In this document: piece by piece, positions 1 through 11,900 of the stretch
How the letters are laid out: each line of letters starts with the position of its first letter
Numbering within the stretch: the stretch's first letter is position 1
Source: Cryphonectria parasitica EP155
Taxonomy: Eukaryota > Ascomycota > Sordariomycetes > Diaporthales > Cryphonectriaceae
Length of the DNA stretch: 64,000 nt
NCBI RefSeq assembly: GCF_011745365.1
Contig: NW_024468911.1
Span: forward strand, 1,916,759-1,980,758
Reading direction: 5' to 3'
The notes under the pieces: model-generated
What the model was told of the DNA's origin: nothing
The model's input: the letters and a program-made list of their open reading frames with translations, nothing else
Databases searched by the model: none
Translations under genes and position numbers: made by a program

Positions 1-232
1 CAGGCATCCCCAGGGTACAGCGTGACATCCTCCAGGTAGGCAGTCCCTCCTCACTAGGAATGTGTGTGCTGTTCATATCATACTCACATGATCATATAGA
101 AAGTTCCTTTCCTCGGCAGCTACTTCGTCAACGAGATCCCTCCAGAGGACAACGTAAGTGTTCCATCCCTTACTTTGAAATGTTACCCTTGACGTTTCCG
201 AACTTTGGCTAATACCATCATAGCCATTCTAA
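1..232 (+). CDS. 3' end of an unidentified gene (last three exons)
   Basis: This is the tail of a gene cut by the left edge. Exon pieces at 1-35, 120-153 and 224-232 join in phase across two short introns (36-119 and 154-223). The second intron ends with a textbook branch site and acceptor (GCTAATACCATCATAG). The joined reading frame gives QASPGYSVTSSS, then YFVNEIPPEDNPF and a TAA stop at 230-232. The last exon adds only Pro-Phe, so the protein ends in NPF, a tripeptide known as a ligand of EH domains in endocytic proteins. I do not recognise the family. The call rests on the two phase-matched introns and the strong branch site; the length is too short for more. Confidence 0.5.
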
Positions 233-918
233 ATCTTTATTTGATGGACTATATACATGGCACAGAAGTAGACTGGGGAGCACAAAAACAGTGTGGGGAA
301 GGAAAGGGAAAACAAAGGCTTGCATAAAGTCTGGCATGCCAGGTCTTGTGTGTGTGTATAGAAGAGCCAAGAACATTCACAATAGATTTGACCATTCAAA
401 ATGGTTGCCTCCTAAAGCTAAACCAAGTTCTTGCCTCATGAACATGCACATCTCTGAGGCAGTCAATGTCCAAGTCGAGCCAGACAAGACATCGACTTTA
501 AAACCCCAGTGATACTATGATCAACTCAGTAATTCATAACCTGCTCCAGCTGAATCACAAACACAACCCCTGCGCAAGGGTTGGCTCAAGCCTAGGTTGT
601 ACTGGCACGCAATTACCCCCAGGCTGATGGGCCGTGCTAACCCTCCCTAACCCTAGGACCACGTCAATAAGTTCATCAAGAAAGGCTGTCCATATGAATG
701 AGACTGAACAGATTGCAAACAAAACAACTTCCACAATATGCACGCCAGGCTTGATCTGACAGATTTCGACATTTGACCACAATCGAGCAGAAAAAACATC
801 AGGAACACGAAACTTGCTGTTTACTAACTGGGGAATTGGAGGAGCGCAATGATATGACTACCTCTTTTCATCCTCGACCAGCTGCCCACTCCTCTTACTC
901 CCCTTACAGAGCCTCACG
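233..918. other. Intergenic region upstream of ALG10
   Basis: This stretch holds the 3' untranslated region of the left-edge gene and the promoter of ALG10. The only distinct motif is a pair of telomere-like units near 638-655, listed separately. No convincing gene is seen; the short open frames have no recognisable protein features. Confidence 0.5.
638..655. promoter_or_regulatory. Telomere-like TAACCCT pair in the ALG10 promoter
   Basis: Two TAACCCT units, at 638-644 and 648-655 (the second extended to TAACCCTA), lie about 265 bp before the ALG10 start. In ascomycetes, AACCCTA-type boxes occur in housekeeping promoters and are bound by Tbf1-like factors. That role here is inferred from the motif alone; two units could arise by chance. 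Confidence 0.3.
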
Positions 919-3158
919 ATGATGCGCCTCGTTGGGCTAGTACACAAGTTTGATCCAATTCTTGTCTGTGTTATAGTCCTTGGCTTGCTGCAACTCCTCC
1001 TCAGGGTTCAGTCCAATCAGCAGTCTCACGGATGGAGACTGTCGACAGTGTGGCATCCTCTCTTGTGCTTGGCCATCGCTGGGTTGTGCTGGCATGCTGT
1101 CGTGACGATATGGGTCCCAGAACCATACCTTGATGAGGTCTTCCACATTCCACAGGCACAAAAGTACTGCCAGGGAAGATTTCTAGAATGGGATGACAAG
1201 ATCACCACTCCTCCTGGCCTGTGAGCCACCCCTCCCCCCGGGCTTGGTGTCATGCATTCCACAAGTAGCTGCAAACACTTCAGTTGGACTGACTGCTTTT
1301 CTCTTCTCTAGATACATACTCAGCTATGTCCTCCTACGCATGGGCTTCATCTTCAAGAATTGTTCCGCTGAGGCCCTGCGACTCACCAACTGGCTCGCAA
1401 TCATCTTCACGCCGTTCGTCGCGCTTCAGTGCCGCCGCCTGATCGAGGCTCGTCTGGCTGAGCGCGCCTCAGATGGTCGGAAGTCCCGCCCGTTTGAGCT
1501 CAGTGCCTATGCCCTTCACACGGGGCTCAACATCGCGCTCTTCCCACTCCTGTTCTTCTTCTCAGGCCTATACTACACGGATGTCTTCTCGACCTTTGTT
1601 GTGCTACTTGCGTACCAGAACCACCTGGCGCGGGTGAGCACTGGGCCCATCTCGCCGTGGAGCGATGCTCTTGTGGTTCTGCTGGGCGTTGGGGCACTGT
1701 TCATGAGGCAGACTAATGTCTTTTGGGTTGTTGTCTTCATGGGTGGCCTCGAGGCTGTCCACAAAGTCAAGCTGCTGCGCCCGCCACCCACAAGCTTTGG
1801 GCATTCTGATCGTGAGACCAGGCTCAAATTCTTCCTTTGGAGATACTCTCAGGGCGAGGTACACGACCCCCCACTGAATGAAGCTGGATTGGAAGGTAAG
1901 CTCTTCTTCAAAAATAAAACACAGATCAGCGTTGAGACCTGGTTGCTGACAGCAGTCTTGGGACAGATGTGTTCCTCTGTGGGTTGAGCATTGGCATTGC
2001 AGTCTGTTGTAATGTCTTTCGGGTTCTCAGGCAGATCTGGGCCCATATTGTAGTGATGGCTCTATTTGTGGGCTTTGTGGCATGGAATGGCAGTGTTGTA
2101 CTTGGTATGATACTACTCTTTCACCTCTCAAACAGGGACGCGTCGTTCAGGAGGTAGGCTAATGAACTCTCTATGCAGGTGACAAAACCAATCACGTCGC
2201 AACCATCCATCTGGCTCAAATGCTCTATATATGGCCTCTGTTCGCCTTCTTCTCAGCACCGCTCCTCTTTCCACGGATCCTGCAGCCAGTCCTCAGCTTC
2301 TTTGAGGAGTCACCATCCACTGTCCACGACACATCCAAACAGCCTACCTCCACCTCTGTCATCACCCTCCTGAATCTTGTAGGCTATGCCTCCCTGGCAC
2401 CTCTATTCCTGGCCATCGTTCAATACAACACCGTCATTCACCCCTTTACCCTGGCAGACAACAGGCACTACATGTTCTACATCTTCAGATACAGCATCCT
2501 CCGTGCGGGCTGGGTGCGCTATGCTTTGGTGCCAGCATACATCTCCTGTGTCCTCCTCTGCTGGAAGGTCCTGGGCGGGCTGATCCGTCCCTCGCCCGGA
2601 CCAGCCGCCACCAGCTCACCTAGTATGGAGAAAGAGAGCAGACCAGCAGCCAAGGGCAAGGACAAGGAGAACGAGAAAGAGGACAAAGCTGGCAGCAACG
2701 AGGAGGAGGATGGTCAAGCCAGCAAGGACAGCGATAACAACACCAACTCCCCATCATCATCCGTTGTCCATTCAGCCACCGACCCCGACGCCCACGATGA
2801 CCTCTCGAGCCCCACAGCCACCTCCTATCTGGGCCCATCCCTTTCGACGGCCCTCATCTGGCTCCTCACCACTGCCCTCTCCCTCATCACCGCCCCGCTC
2901 GTCGAACCGCGGTACTTCATCCTCCCCTGGGTCTTCTGGCGCCTCCTCGTGCCGTCCTGGTCTGTGCCCCGCGGCCTGCAGAAGGGCTGGCCCCTCCGGT
3001 TCGGCGGGCGGTATGACGTGCGGCTGTGGGCCGAGACGGCGTGGTTCGTGCTGGTCAACATGGTGACCATGTACATATTCATCACGAGGCCTTTCTTTTG
3101 GCGGAATGAGGACGGTTCGTTGGCGGATGGTGGACGGGTGCAGAGATTCATGTGGTGA
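919..3158 (+). CDS. ALG10: Dol-P-Glc:Glc2Man9GlcNAc2-PP-dolichol alpha-1,2-glucosyltransferase
   Basis: ALG10/DIE2 adds the third and last glucose to the lipid-linked oligosaccharide in the ER lumen, completing the precursor for N-glycosylation. Exons are 919-1220, 1312-1895, 2003-2104 and 2179-3158; all joins keep phase and give 655 residues. The family's lumenal acidic motif is seen as [14 protein letters not shown] (residues 68-81). [14 protein letters not shown] follows the third intron, and [18 protein letters not shown] (about 417-434) is the strongest family signature. Many hydrophobic segments indicate a polytopic ER membrane protein. An acidic and Lys/Ser-rich stretch at about residues 466-540 interrupts the C-terminal membrane region; the family in yeast is shorter (about 525 residues). 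A second ATG at 922 could equally be the start. There is no strong TATA box, as expected for a housekeeping gene. Confidence 0.93.
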
Positions 3159-3710
3159 TGAGGATGGCATGAGTGGACAACGCGATAGAGAAGTATTCTG
3201 TGTGCTTGGGAATAGCATGTTTGCGGCCATATCAACCTCTCATTCTTCCTTTGCAAATGACTGAAGTGGTCGTCTTGTACTCTACCAGGAGCCGAAAACA
3301 GGCCAAGGGAGCAATGTGGAATCGTCCGTCTGGCGTAAAGGACAACAAACCTAACATCGAGCATGATAAAAAGATAGCAGCTCAAAACAAATGATGCTTT
3401 TCTTCATCTGACGAGTGGTGGTTCTTGAATAGTTAATCTGCCATAAGAGCAAGTGACAGCTGACAAGATGTGGCAATGCTGTCCTCCTCTCCCATATGTC
3501 CAGCCAATATCATATATGCAAACAGAACCAACATGATAGTGATATACATAATCAAGTATGCAACCTTCCTTCCCTTTCCATCCCGCCCAGAACGCCAAAA
3601 ATCTCAAACCCATACCTGATTCAACTCTTGCGGCCCATATCACCCAAGGCTTTGGCCAGCGCTGATTTTATCCGTCCCAGCTTTTCATCTATCAGCCCCA
3701 CCCTGTATCG

Positions 3711-3744
<34 letters not shown>

Positions 3745-3779
3745 CGTTTTTACTGTTGGAACCTCTCTTATCGCCGGAC
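3159..3779. other. Convergent intergenic region with TTG microsatellite
   Basis: This is the 3' region shared by ALG10 (plus strand) and the small minus-strand gene downstream. Its only notable content is the trinucleotide repeat at 3711-3744. No gene is seen. Confidence 0.5.
3711..3744. repeat. (TTG)n microsatellite, about 11 units
   Basis: An uninterrupted TTG/TGT trinucleotide tract lies in the 3' untranslated side of the minus-strand gene ending at 3780. It reads as CAA repeats in that gene's transcript. Confidence 0.95.
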
Positions 3780-4235
3780 TCATAAGCTCATCCGGTCCAG
3801 GCTCAACCTGTCCCCGCTCTTGACCCTCCTCACTACACCCAGCTTGAAGAACTTCTCCTCGCCACCAGCCGTCCTCCCACCGATGTACATTCTGTCAGCG
3901 CCCAGTACCTCCCGGAAACCTTCAGAGCTGGAGTCGCTGCCCCGCCGCCGCGGATGTTGCGGGATGGGTATGCCCCTCGGTGAGTGTAGCCTGGCGGCGG
4001 CGGCGGCGGCAGCCTGTGCAGCGGTCGCGGAGGTCGCTGTGGAGGTGGAGTGGCTGCGAGAGGAGCTGGATGGTGGGGTGGACACCGAGTAGGACGTCGT
4101 GGTTGTGGTGGACGCGGACGTAGCCGCCGAGGTTGTGGATTGGGGTTTGTTTGCCGAGGTGGGGAGGGCTGATGCTGGCTGTTGCCGAAAGGCTGCGAAG
4201 AAGCTGGAGAGGAAGAATGGTCGTTGGGGCGCCAT
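3780..4235 (-). CDS. Small conserved fungal protein of unknown function
   Basis: This is an intronless 151-residue frame. The first half is low-complexity and rich in Ser, Thr and Ala, including a nine-residue alanine run. The C-terminal third is ordered in composition and looks conserved: EGFREVLGADRMYIGGRTAG, then a basic patch, ending SGDRLSLDRMSL. I recall similar C-terminal motifs (GADR..YIGGRTAGG, and a terminal SGDRLSLDR.SL) in uncharacterised proteins of filamentous ascomycetes; this cannot be verified here. The N-terminus (MAPQRPFFLSSFFAAFRQQ) could be a short amphipathic or targeting segment. No domain of known function is seen. A TTG microsatellite sits just beyond its stop. Confidence 0.7.
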   Translation of the reverse strand: MAPQRPFFLSSFFAAFRQQPASALPTSANKPQSTTSAATSASTTTTTSYSVSTPPSSSSRSHSTSTATSATAAQAAAAAAARLHSPRGIPIPQHPRRRGSDSSSEGFREVLGADRMYIGGRTAGGEEKFFKLGVVRRVKSGDRLSLDRMSL

Positions 4236-6815
4236 CGTGATGATAAAATGGCTGTGTGCCCAGTATGTGTCTTGAGGTGAGTGCGGGATTTGTCGGATGG
4301 GCGACGAGAGTTCGTTCGCCTGTCCGGGGAAGAGGTGCTCAGGGCCAAGGCACGCGAACAGCAGGTGTGATAATATGTATATATCCCCGCAAACGGAAAC
4401 TGTGTTGGTTTATGGTTTGACGATATCCTTAATCCGTCTTAAGTGTTTGTGTCGAGTGACTGCGGTTCGGGGAGAAGGGTCGGATATTCGTCGCTCGAAA
4501 GGAGAGGAGGATCACACGTCTGATTTGAGGTTGTGATATTGTGATGCGTGTCCCACGGAGAGAAGAAGAGCAGATACACCGCCCAGCCAGATAAAGTTTG
4601 TTGGACAGGCAGGGAGGTAGGAAAGGATCGGTTGAGCCTCCCAAGTCTTTGGAAGACTCAGAGTCGGAACCGAAATGTCGTCGCTCCAACACAATGCTAC
4701 TGTGGTATTCAGTTGTATCGCGCAGACCGGATGTCGTATGCAGGTGGAAGACGAGGGCGAGGAAAAGGGCGAGAGGCGGTAGCAGGGTAGGGTAGGATGG
4801 CAGAGTTTTTGTCCTTGTTCTGATCTCGCAGGTGACTTCGATCTAGGGAACTTGATGGTGTACTATGTAAAGGGCTAGAGATGGGGTTGACGTACTGCCT
4901 GTGCTACGGTACTATGTACACACTTTCCAGCACGACCACCTGCAGCGACTTATGCTCTGGTCGTAGTAGTACCGCAGTACGTACCTGCAAGCGTCACAGC
5001 CCAGGGGAGTCCTTGGCCATCTGGGTTCTCCTTCTCTCTCGGCCAATGTCGGAACGCGCATTTCGATCTTCGGCCAGGAGGAAGCAACGGGTTGGCTGTT
5101 AGTGGCCGGCTACCACCCTGTGTGGTGGGTCTTGATTAGGCGGGTAGGGGGGGAGGGGGGGCTTGCGGGGAAACAATACCACTGAAGGGCACTGAAGTCC
5201 AGTGGAGGGATGGCAGCTTGGTGGACGCCTGACGGGTCCTTGGACCCAGCGTCTCTGCGGGGTTCTTTGCGGTGGGTTCTCGCGGGGAAGAGTGGGGAGA
5301 AGACGTACCATGGTACTTGATGCTATGTACTGCATGCTACGTACTTCAGGACGCACTGCACTGCAACACATTCAAGACCTACGTACAGACAGTGCATCAT
5401 TCATATTGATGAGGCTCTAGTATGGTAGCATGGCATCCATGACGTTGCTGTACTACTTGAGAAAGTTGAACACCATGTCATGTTATGCATACATTTCCTC
5501 GTGAGTCAGCTTCCTATACACCTTCAACCGAGTTCCGGGGAATGCGTCTATGTCCTCTCCCCTCTCTCTCTATCCGACGCTGTCCCCATGAAAGTACTCG
5601 GATAGGACAACACTCGCTGGTCAGACACAAGACAGGAGGATCATATCTGCATGCACCTCATCACATTTGAACCCCCAAATAGGGTAGGCAGGGTGAACAG
5701 TGGGCGAGAATGATCAGGCCACCTCTGCTTACTACCACGGCCTCATTGGGAATTGCAATCCCCGCATTTTCACCACCATCACGTTGTCTCGGCTCAGAAA
5801 TTTCATGGCTCGGCTCGCCCTGGCGCAGCGGCTACTCTGGGCGGGCGGCCTCACCGAAAAGGGAGGAATGTAGGCTCGCCTGATCTCTCGCGAGATATCT
5901 CCGCAGCCGCTAAACCATACGATATCCTTTTGATACATGCCGAAGATGTTCGGCCCAATGGAAATTTCTTCTCAGTGTGATATCCAAATCTCTTGAAGAG
6001 GACTCTGAGCAGAGGAGAAGGGGTGGTTTTCGCATCGGAAAATCCAGTCTAGACCTAATAGCTGCATCCTCATCACAACGACCAAGTGAAATTGCATGAG
6101 ATTCCATGTCTTGTTTGTCGATCATTCATCGCCCACTAAACAGTTACTATATTCTGTGCCCTGAGATGTCTTCAACCTTACTTTACCAGGAGAGAGATGG
6201 TTTGCAGGGCCCATCTCTTGCCGGGTCCGATCCACTGGGAACGAATTGTCCTGCGTTTGGTTCTCTTACTACGTCCACGACGACTCTCAAAGAGTCTGAC
6301 CTGAAGGTACAAGCAAGGTGTTCGGTTTCAATATCTCGTCATCAAGTCTCTTGCCAAGTTCCGTGGATTCTATGCTTCGCGTTCGATGTTTCGTTGTATG
6401 CTGAGCTCAGTAGTCAGCTTGCGTGCTGCATTGTATCAGTATCAAGTGATGCCTTTATTCTTCTCACATCTTACTATCTAGTGATTTTGCCGTATTGTCT
6501 CGACCAGACAAGCTCCTCATATACATGTCCCGCTCTTGTGGCAACCCGGAGGAGAGTACGATGGAATCATGAGCTTCCTGGACGGTAGCGGGGCCAATAA
6601 GTTTTGAACTCTGGGCATTCGTCAGTGGGCTGTGGTCCCTGAGACACAACGCATCATGTTGTGAAAATTATCATTGACAAGCAAGAGGTCTGTCAACCTG
6701 AGTCTTGTGCCTAGTCGATCAAAGCTAGTGCTGATTATAGATCTAAGTGTGTTTTCCAAAAGAAATAGAAAACCATGCCATCCAAAAAGCCTTTCCTCGT
6801 TCCCACCCCCGAAAT
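4236..6815. other. Gene-poor region (2.6 kb)
   Basis: No gene can be supported here. The left end is the promoter of the minus-strand gene starting at 4235. Several TACGTAC palindromes occur between about 4975 and 5385, together with a short G-rich tract near 5148-5166. Open frames up to 160 codons (6106-6588) show no coding-like composition, splice structure or motif that I recognise. Confidence 0.5.
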
Positions 6816-7516
6816 CTAGAGCAGACCAGCAAGGGCATTGCAACCCATCGAAACGTCAATGAGTCCACTCTACGCGTTCGGTCAACAATTGCTTCCTCGA
6901 CGAGCCTTGGTGCCTAAGAGTCTTACCTGGTCCACGTTGCCGCTGGAGCAGCAGGCAGCAGTCTGTGAGCATTGGCTTCCCAGGATATCACTGAGGTCTA
7001 GGTCGGGCCGATCAGCTTCTATACAGACAACAAGAAAGAAAGACAAGAATGAAAAGGAAAAGAAAAAGGAAGAAAGACATAGTCAGTTCCGATACCTCGG
7101 AAAATGGGAAGGAGAAACGCACCACCTAGGATGGAAATCTTGGAGCATCCACTGAGCAGCCCTAGGCCGGCATCGCCGTCGAGGATGCCCCCGAGCAGCC
7201 CGGAGAGGAGTCCAGAGGCCTCTGTGTTGGTGTCGCCAGACTCTGTCTCTTGGTTGCAGCAGCTGAGGACGCTATCATCGCCGCACGCCTGCTGGGCCTG
7301 GCCGAGAGTCGTACCGCCGGGGACGCTGCCCGAGCCTGAGCCTACACTGGAGGGCGGGGTAGAGGTGGCAGAGGAGCCGCCGTTCTCAGATCCGGGCGAG
7401 CGCGATTGGTAGCCAGAGGTGCCATCCGGACTGGTGCCGACGGGCTCGCCGCTGATCGGAATGTACCCAGCAACAGCCGTAGTGGCAAATAGGGCGAGGA
7501 CGAGCTTGTACTGCAT
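6816..7516 (-). CDS. Class I-type hydrophobin
   Basis: This is a small secreted amphipathic protein that self-assembles at air-water interfaces and coats aerial hyphae and spores. Exons on the minus strand are 7516-7126, 7018-6927 and 6869-6816, giving 178 residues. A signal peptide (MQYKLVLALFATTAVA) is followed by a Gly/Ser/Thr-rich spacer of about 55 residues. All eight hydrophobin cysteines are present: C78, C86-C87, C124, C147, C153-C154 and C171. The spacing is C-7-CC-36-C-22-C-5-CC-16-C, which fits class I and not class II. A second in-phase donor for intron 1 (at about 7095) would lengthen the C124-C147 loop by ten residues; the donor used here fits the family spacing better. The gene stands alone in gene-poor DNA and has a good TATA box 137 bp upstream. 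Confidence 0.9.
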
Positions 7517-8902
7517 TTCTTTGAGAGATCGAGGACTAATATTGAGAAAGAATAGTTGAAGTTTATAGGTAATGTACTGCCAGGATACGGATGCAAAGTG
7601 CTGCTGTTGGTGGGAAGTATTCGAGTTGTCTTCACCGACGAGATCTAGGCTTCTTATATAGATGGCCATGATGCTGTCTTCGACTCTTAGGTTGCCCCTC
7701 ATTGGCCTTGATAGACGAGTGTCTCCGTTCAGGTCCGGAGAAAGAAGCCATGCCGTCAGATAAGTTTCAGCAGATGGGCCATTATCACCTCGCATTGATA
7801 TTGTAATCTTCATCATTTCTTCATCATCGGATCGTAGAAGGCGGTAGCAACTTCCATTGGAAAGACATTGTTCTAAGAAGGGTAACACCCTCGAAGGCTT
7901 CGTTAATGTGTGAGCTGGAGCTCGGAAAGATTAGTTGACGACCCGAAACATGATCTAGTAGATCGGACGCCCGAGCCTCTTTGTTGGGTGTTTGTCTCTC
8001 GTTTTGCACTCTCTTGAGGGAGCACATGGAGAGACATCTACACATTTTCGGGTCTACGGCAATTTAGTGTAGCTACAAAATCCCCATATTGGACATTGGA
8101 ATAGACTGTTATCTTTCAGAGGACACCAGACTCGATCGTGATACATCATTACCTTGGGAACATCCCACTCAGCCACGGGCTGGAAGCTGATCTAGTGTTG
8201 TCTTTCTCAGGTGCAAGGTCACGATCGACATCGTTCTTTGGAGGGATGCCTGCTACTTCCCACTACCTTGGGCCTGAAGCCTGGTATGGTAGGAAGCGCC
8301 TAGATAAGTAATAGCAGAACATCCCATAAAAGTTGCAGTCATAATTTTTAACAAGGGCCATATGAAATGACTATATCTGATGTTTCGCGAGGCCAATGCA
8401 CGAAATCTCGCTGCCTGGTTTCCCGGAGCTTGGCTGGATCTACTTGCATACTAGAAAGTCAGCAATGCTTTCCTTGGCACGTAATATGAGATGTTACTTA
8501 GGTTGATCAAAGAGACAGACACCCCAAATTCGCCCCTAGCAATGCGTAATATTACAAGGCAACAAGAAAAGTCCTCCATTTTACTTATGTGGGTGCCGCG
8601 TATATAGTCCAAGAAGAGGTTGGTTCAGCTTACTGGATGTGAATGCTTGTAATCGCCTCGTCATCTCGGCCAAACAACCTCCATGCAGACAATTACATGG
8701 CTAGGTCCGTCGGTTATCTGTGAGCAGTACCATGAGCAATTGATGCCAAATGTGACAGTCAAAATTGAGTTAGTTCTGTTGGGTTGAAGCTATTTGCGAA
8801 ATAGATATAAATTACCTACATGCCCGGCGTCAAGCTTCCCTGCTTTGACTAGACAGATGTTCCAAGCAGAACAAATCGGACATTACTTCGACTGGGCTGA
8901 AA
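7517..8902. other. Divergent promoter region between hydrophobin and ABC transporter
   Basis: This 1.4-kb region holds the promoters of the two divergent genes. The minus-strand open frame continuing upstream of the hydrophobin ATG has no protein features and is taken as untranslated. A TATA-like GATATAAAT near 8803-8811 lies about 95 bp before the transporter ATG. No other gene is seen. Confidence 0.5.
7653..7660 (-). promoter_or_regulatory. TATA box of the hydrophobin gene
   Basis: TATATAAG on the minus strand, 137 bp before the hydrophobin ATG. A strong TATA box suits a developmentally induced, highly expressed gene. Confidence 0.6.
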
Positions 8903-11900
8903 ATGTATTCACTTGTTTGCCCTTCCCCATGGTGGGAGAAGGGCCATTTTTCAAACTGCGTGGAAGAGACTTATTTTGATACGCTCATCTCACTGGCGAT
9001 GATTGCGTTCTCAGTGTTTATGATTTTTATTAGCGCTTTTATACGTCAACGACAACGTGTTCGAGGTAGTTCTGTGCCCAATCACGCAACCGAAAGCGAA
9101 GACGAGACATTGACATCGTGCAATGAAGATGTCCAACGGTGCAACACCACAACCCGCCGCGCTCAGCTTCTTGAAGCCGTTGTCCTTATTACAGACATCG
9201 TCATCAGCTGTATCTTCATTACGACTAGCCAGGATCCAGGAAAAGCTCTCGGAATTCTACTCCTGTCTCTGTATCTAGTGGCGCTCGTGGGAGCGAGGCG
9301 CCTTGGTTGGCAACTACAAGCTAGTCTATACGCACACTCTGAGGCCATATACTATGCGCAATGGATTTGCTTCTTCCTCACCATACCATCGCATCTCGCC
9401 ATTGCACCTATCAGCACGACCTGGGTCTTCTCCTTGGCGCATATGGTTCTGTTCAGCGGACTGATATGCGTTTTTTGGGCCGCTCCACAGCTTCCACAGG
9501 ACAGCAAGCATGCGGCTCGAAGCGAGACAGCCACCCGCATATCGCAATTATCCTTCTCATGGATGGACGAGCTTTTATGGAAAGTTTTCAGAGCAGGCCC
9601 GCTCCAGCAAATCGACCTATATCCTCTCAGTCCGAAGCTCGCCGCCGCCGCCGTCATACCTGACTTCCGCGACAACACGACTACTTCGCTGTCTTTACTC
9701 TTACGGCTTTTTCAATACTTTGAGATCGACTTCCTCCAACAAGTCGCCTGGGCCACGGTCACTGATGTGGCTGTCTTTGTGCCTCCACTTCTCATCAAGC
9801 TCATCCTGGAGCACCTTCAGTCTCCGGACCATGGCCCAGCAAGCACACCGTGGCTGTACGTGTCTTGCTTGCTCATAGCAAGTCTTGTCACTGGCGCATC
9901 ACGATGTCAATGTGAATGGATGGGTGATCAAATTTCTTCCCGAACAAGAACCGTCCTTCTGGATGAGATCTACGCCAAGATTCTCCGAAGGCGGATGGAG
10001 AGGCCGTCTTCAGGAGAGGAAAAGGTGGGAAAGGAGGACCAACACACCTCCGACGGCACTATCTTCAACTTTGTTGCGGCAGATGTGCATTTCATCAGTT
10101 TCATAAGTGGCTTCCTCTATCTCATCTGGGTGACATTCCCGGTCCAGATTACCATCGGGACTTGGCTCCTCTATCAGATCCTAGGCGTCAGCGGCATACT
10201 CGGCATGGCCTTCATGGTCGCTCTGCTGCCTCTGAACATATTCTTGTCAAGGCGCCTTGGCGCGGTGCAGGCCAAAGTCATGCAAGCTGGTGATTCACGG
10301 ATCCAGGCCAGCAATGAGCTTCTCAACGCGATCCGTACGATCAAATTTAATGCGTGGGAGGTCTCTTTCAAAGAGCGTGTACTGGAGAAAAGACATCTGG
10401 AGATAAGAACGATGCGCACTTACTTCATCTGGTGGTCGATCGCCCGGACACTCTTTTACTCGATTCCCTCCATCATCACGATTATTACCTTGCTCTTTTA
10501 TACGGTTGTCTTTGGCCAGACGCTTACGACGTCCGTTGCTTTCCCGGCCTTGGCCACTTTCGCAGTGGTGCGAGCCCCCCTGAGTAAAGGTTCGTAACCT
10601 CCCATCCGTCTTTATTCTTGCCTACTGAGGAGCCTTTCATAGCTGACTCTTGATAATCCTTTCAGTGGCCGACTCAATCACTTTTCTAATCAAAGCCTAT
10701 ATGTCGCTCTGCCGCATTGGTCAATTCCTGCAGACGAATGAGACGGCCAAATACACGCAGGCTGCCGCTACGCAGTCAACATTTGTTGGCTTCAGTCATG
10801 CCACCCTGACATGGCCCACTAGCGGAGCTGCTGAAGAATCCCTAGAATCTGGTGAAGAGACGGCACTGCTGGCGAATGAACAACCGCCAGTCAAGTTCAG
10901 ACTTGAAAATCTGGATATGATATTCCGGGAAAACGCTCTGAATATTGTGTGTGGGCCAAGCGGCTCGGGAAAGTCATCCTTGCTTCTTGCTTTGATGGGA
11001 GAAATGCAGCTCGAGGCCGGCCAGGTCTTCTCTCCATCCGTAAGTGGCACCAGGATGGCCCGGAGGAGCACTTATGGCCCAAACAGTGACTTCCCGACTG
11101 AACTAGACAACACAACTGCATATTGCCCTCACGAGCCCTGGATCCTGAATCAAAGCATACGCGCCAATATCCTGCTCGGCCTACCTTTCAACGGCACGCG
11201 ATACGAAGAGGTGCTGCACTCTGTCGCCCTGCACGCGGACCTGGCCAGTTTGAAACGTGGCGACCAGACCGTGGCGGGAGAGAATGGAAGCCGGCTGTCT
11301 GGTGGGCAACAGCAACGCGTGTCTCTTGCCCGAGCACTGTATAGCACCTCGAAATATATGTTTTTGGATGACTGCCTGAGTGCCTTGGACTCTCACACTG
11401 CTCGGCATGTCTTTTTTCAAGCGATCAAAGGGCCTCTGATGGATGGGCGCACATGCGTGCTTGCTACTCACCACACGCACTTGGCTGTACCGAACTCTGA
11501 CTTTGTGGTCAAGCTTGAGGCTGGGAGGGTTTCTGCGCAAGGTGCTCCTGGAGAGGTTGACAACAAAGACACGTATGAAGCGAAGATATCGAAAAGTAAC
11601 GAACGTTTGGGGGAAAATATCGAGTCTCAGAATGAGGCTTGGGGTGCTTCTGATCCTATGGAAGCCTCACAAGTTGGAAAGCCGCCCGACGCACAAGAAG
11701 AAGATGATGAAGAAGGTGATGATGATGAGAGCAAGGCAGAAGGCTCAGTGTCGTGGTCCGTTATGAAAGATTACCTCAAGTCCATGGGACACACGATCTT
11801 TTGGATCACGGTTGCCGTTGCATTTGGCGTGCAGCAGTTGAGCGGCTTGAGTATGAATCTCTGGGTCCAAGAATGGGCATCCCAGTACGGTAATCTGGGC

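Noticed and set aside
4975..5385. TACGTAC palindromes as an operator array
   Set aside because: The copies are few, unevenly spaced and not next to a supported start, so regulation cannot be argued.
6106..6588. 160-codon plus-strand frame
   Set aside because: No family resemblance and irregular codon use; probably a chance open frame.
7519..7888. Long minus-strand frame extending upstream of the hydrophobin ATG
   Set aside because: The signal peptide begins exactly at the internal ATG (7516) and a TATA box lies inside the upstream part, so it is untranslated or promoter DNA.
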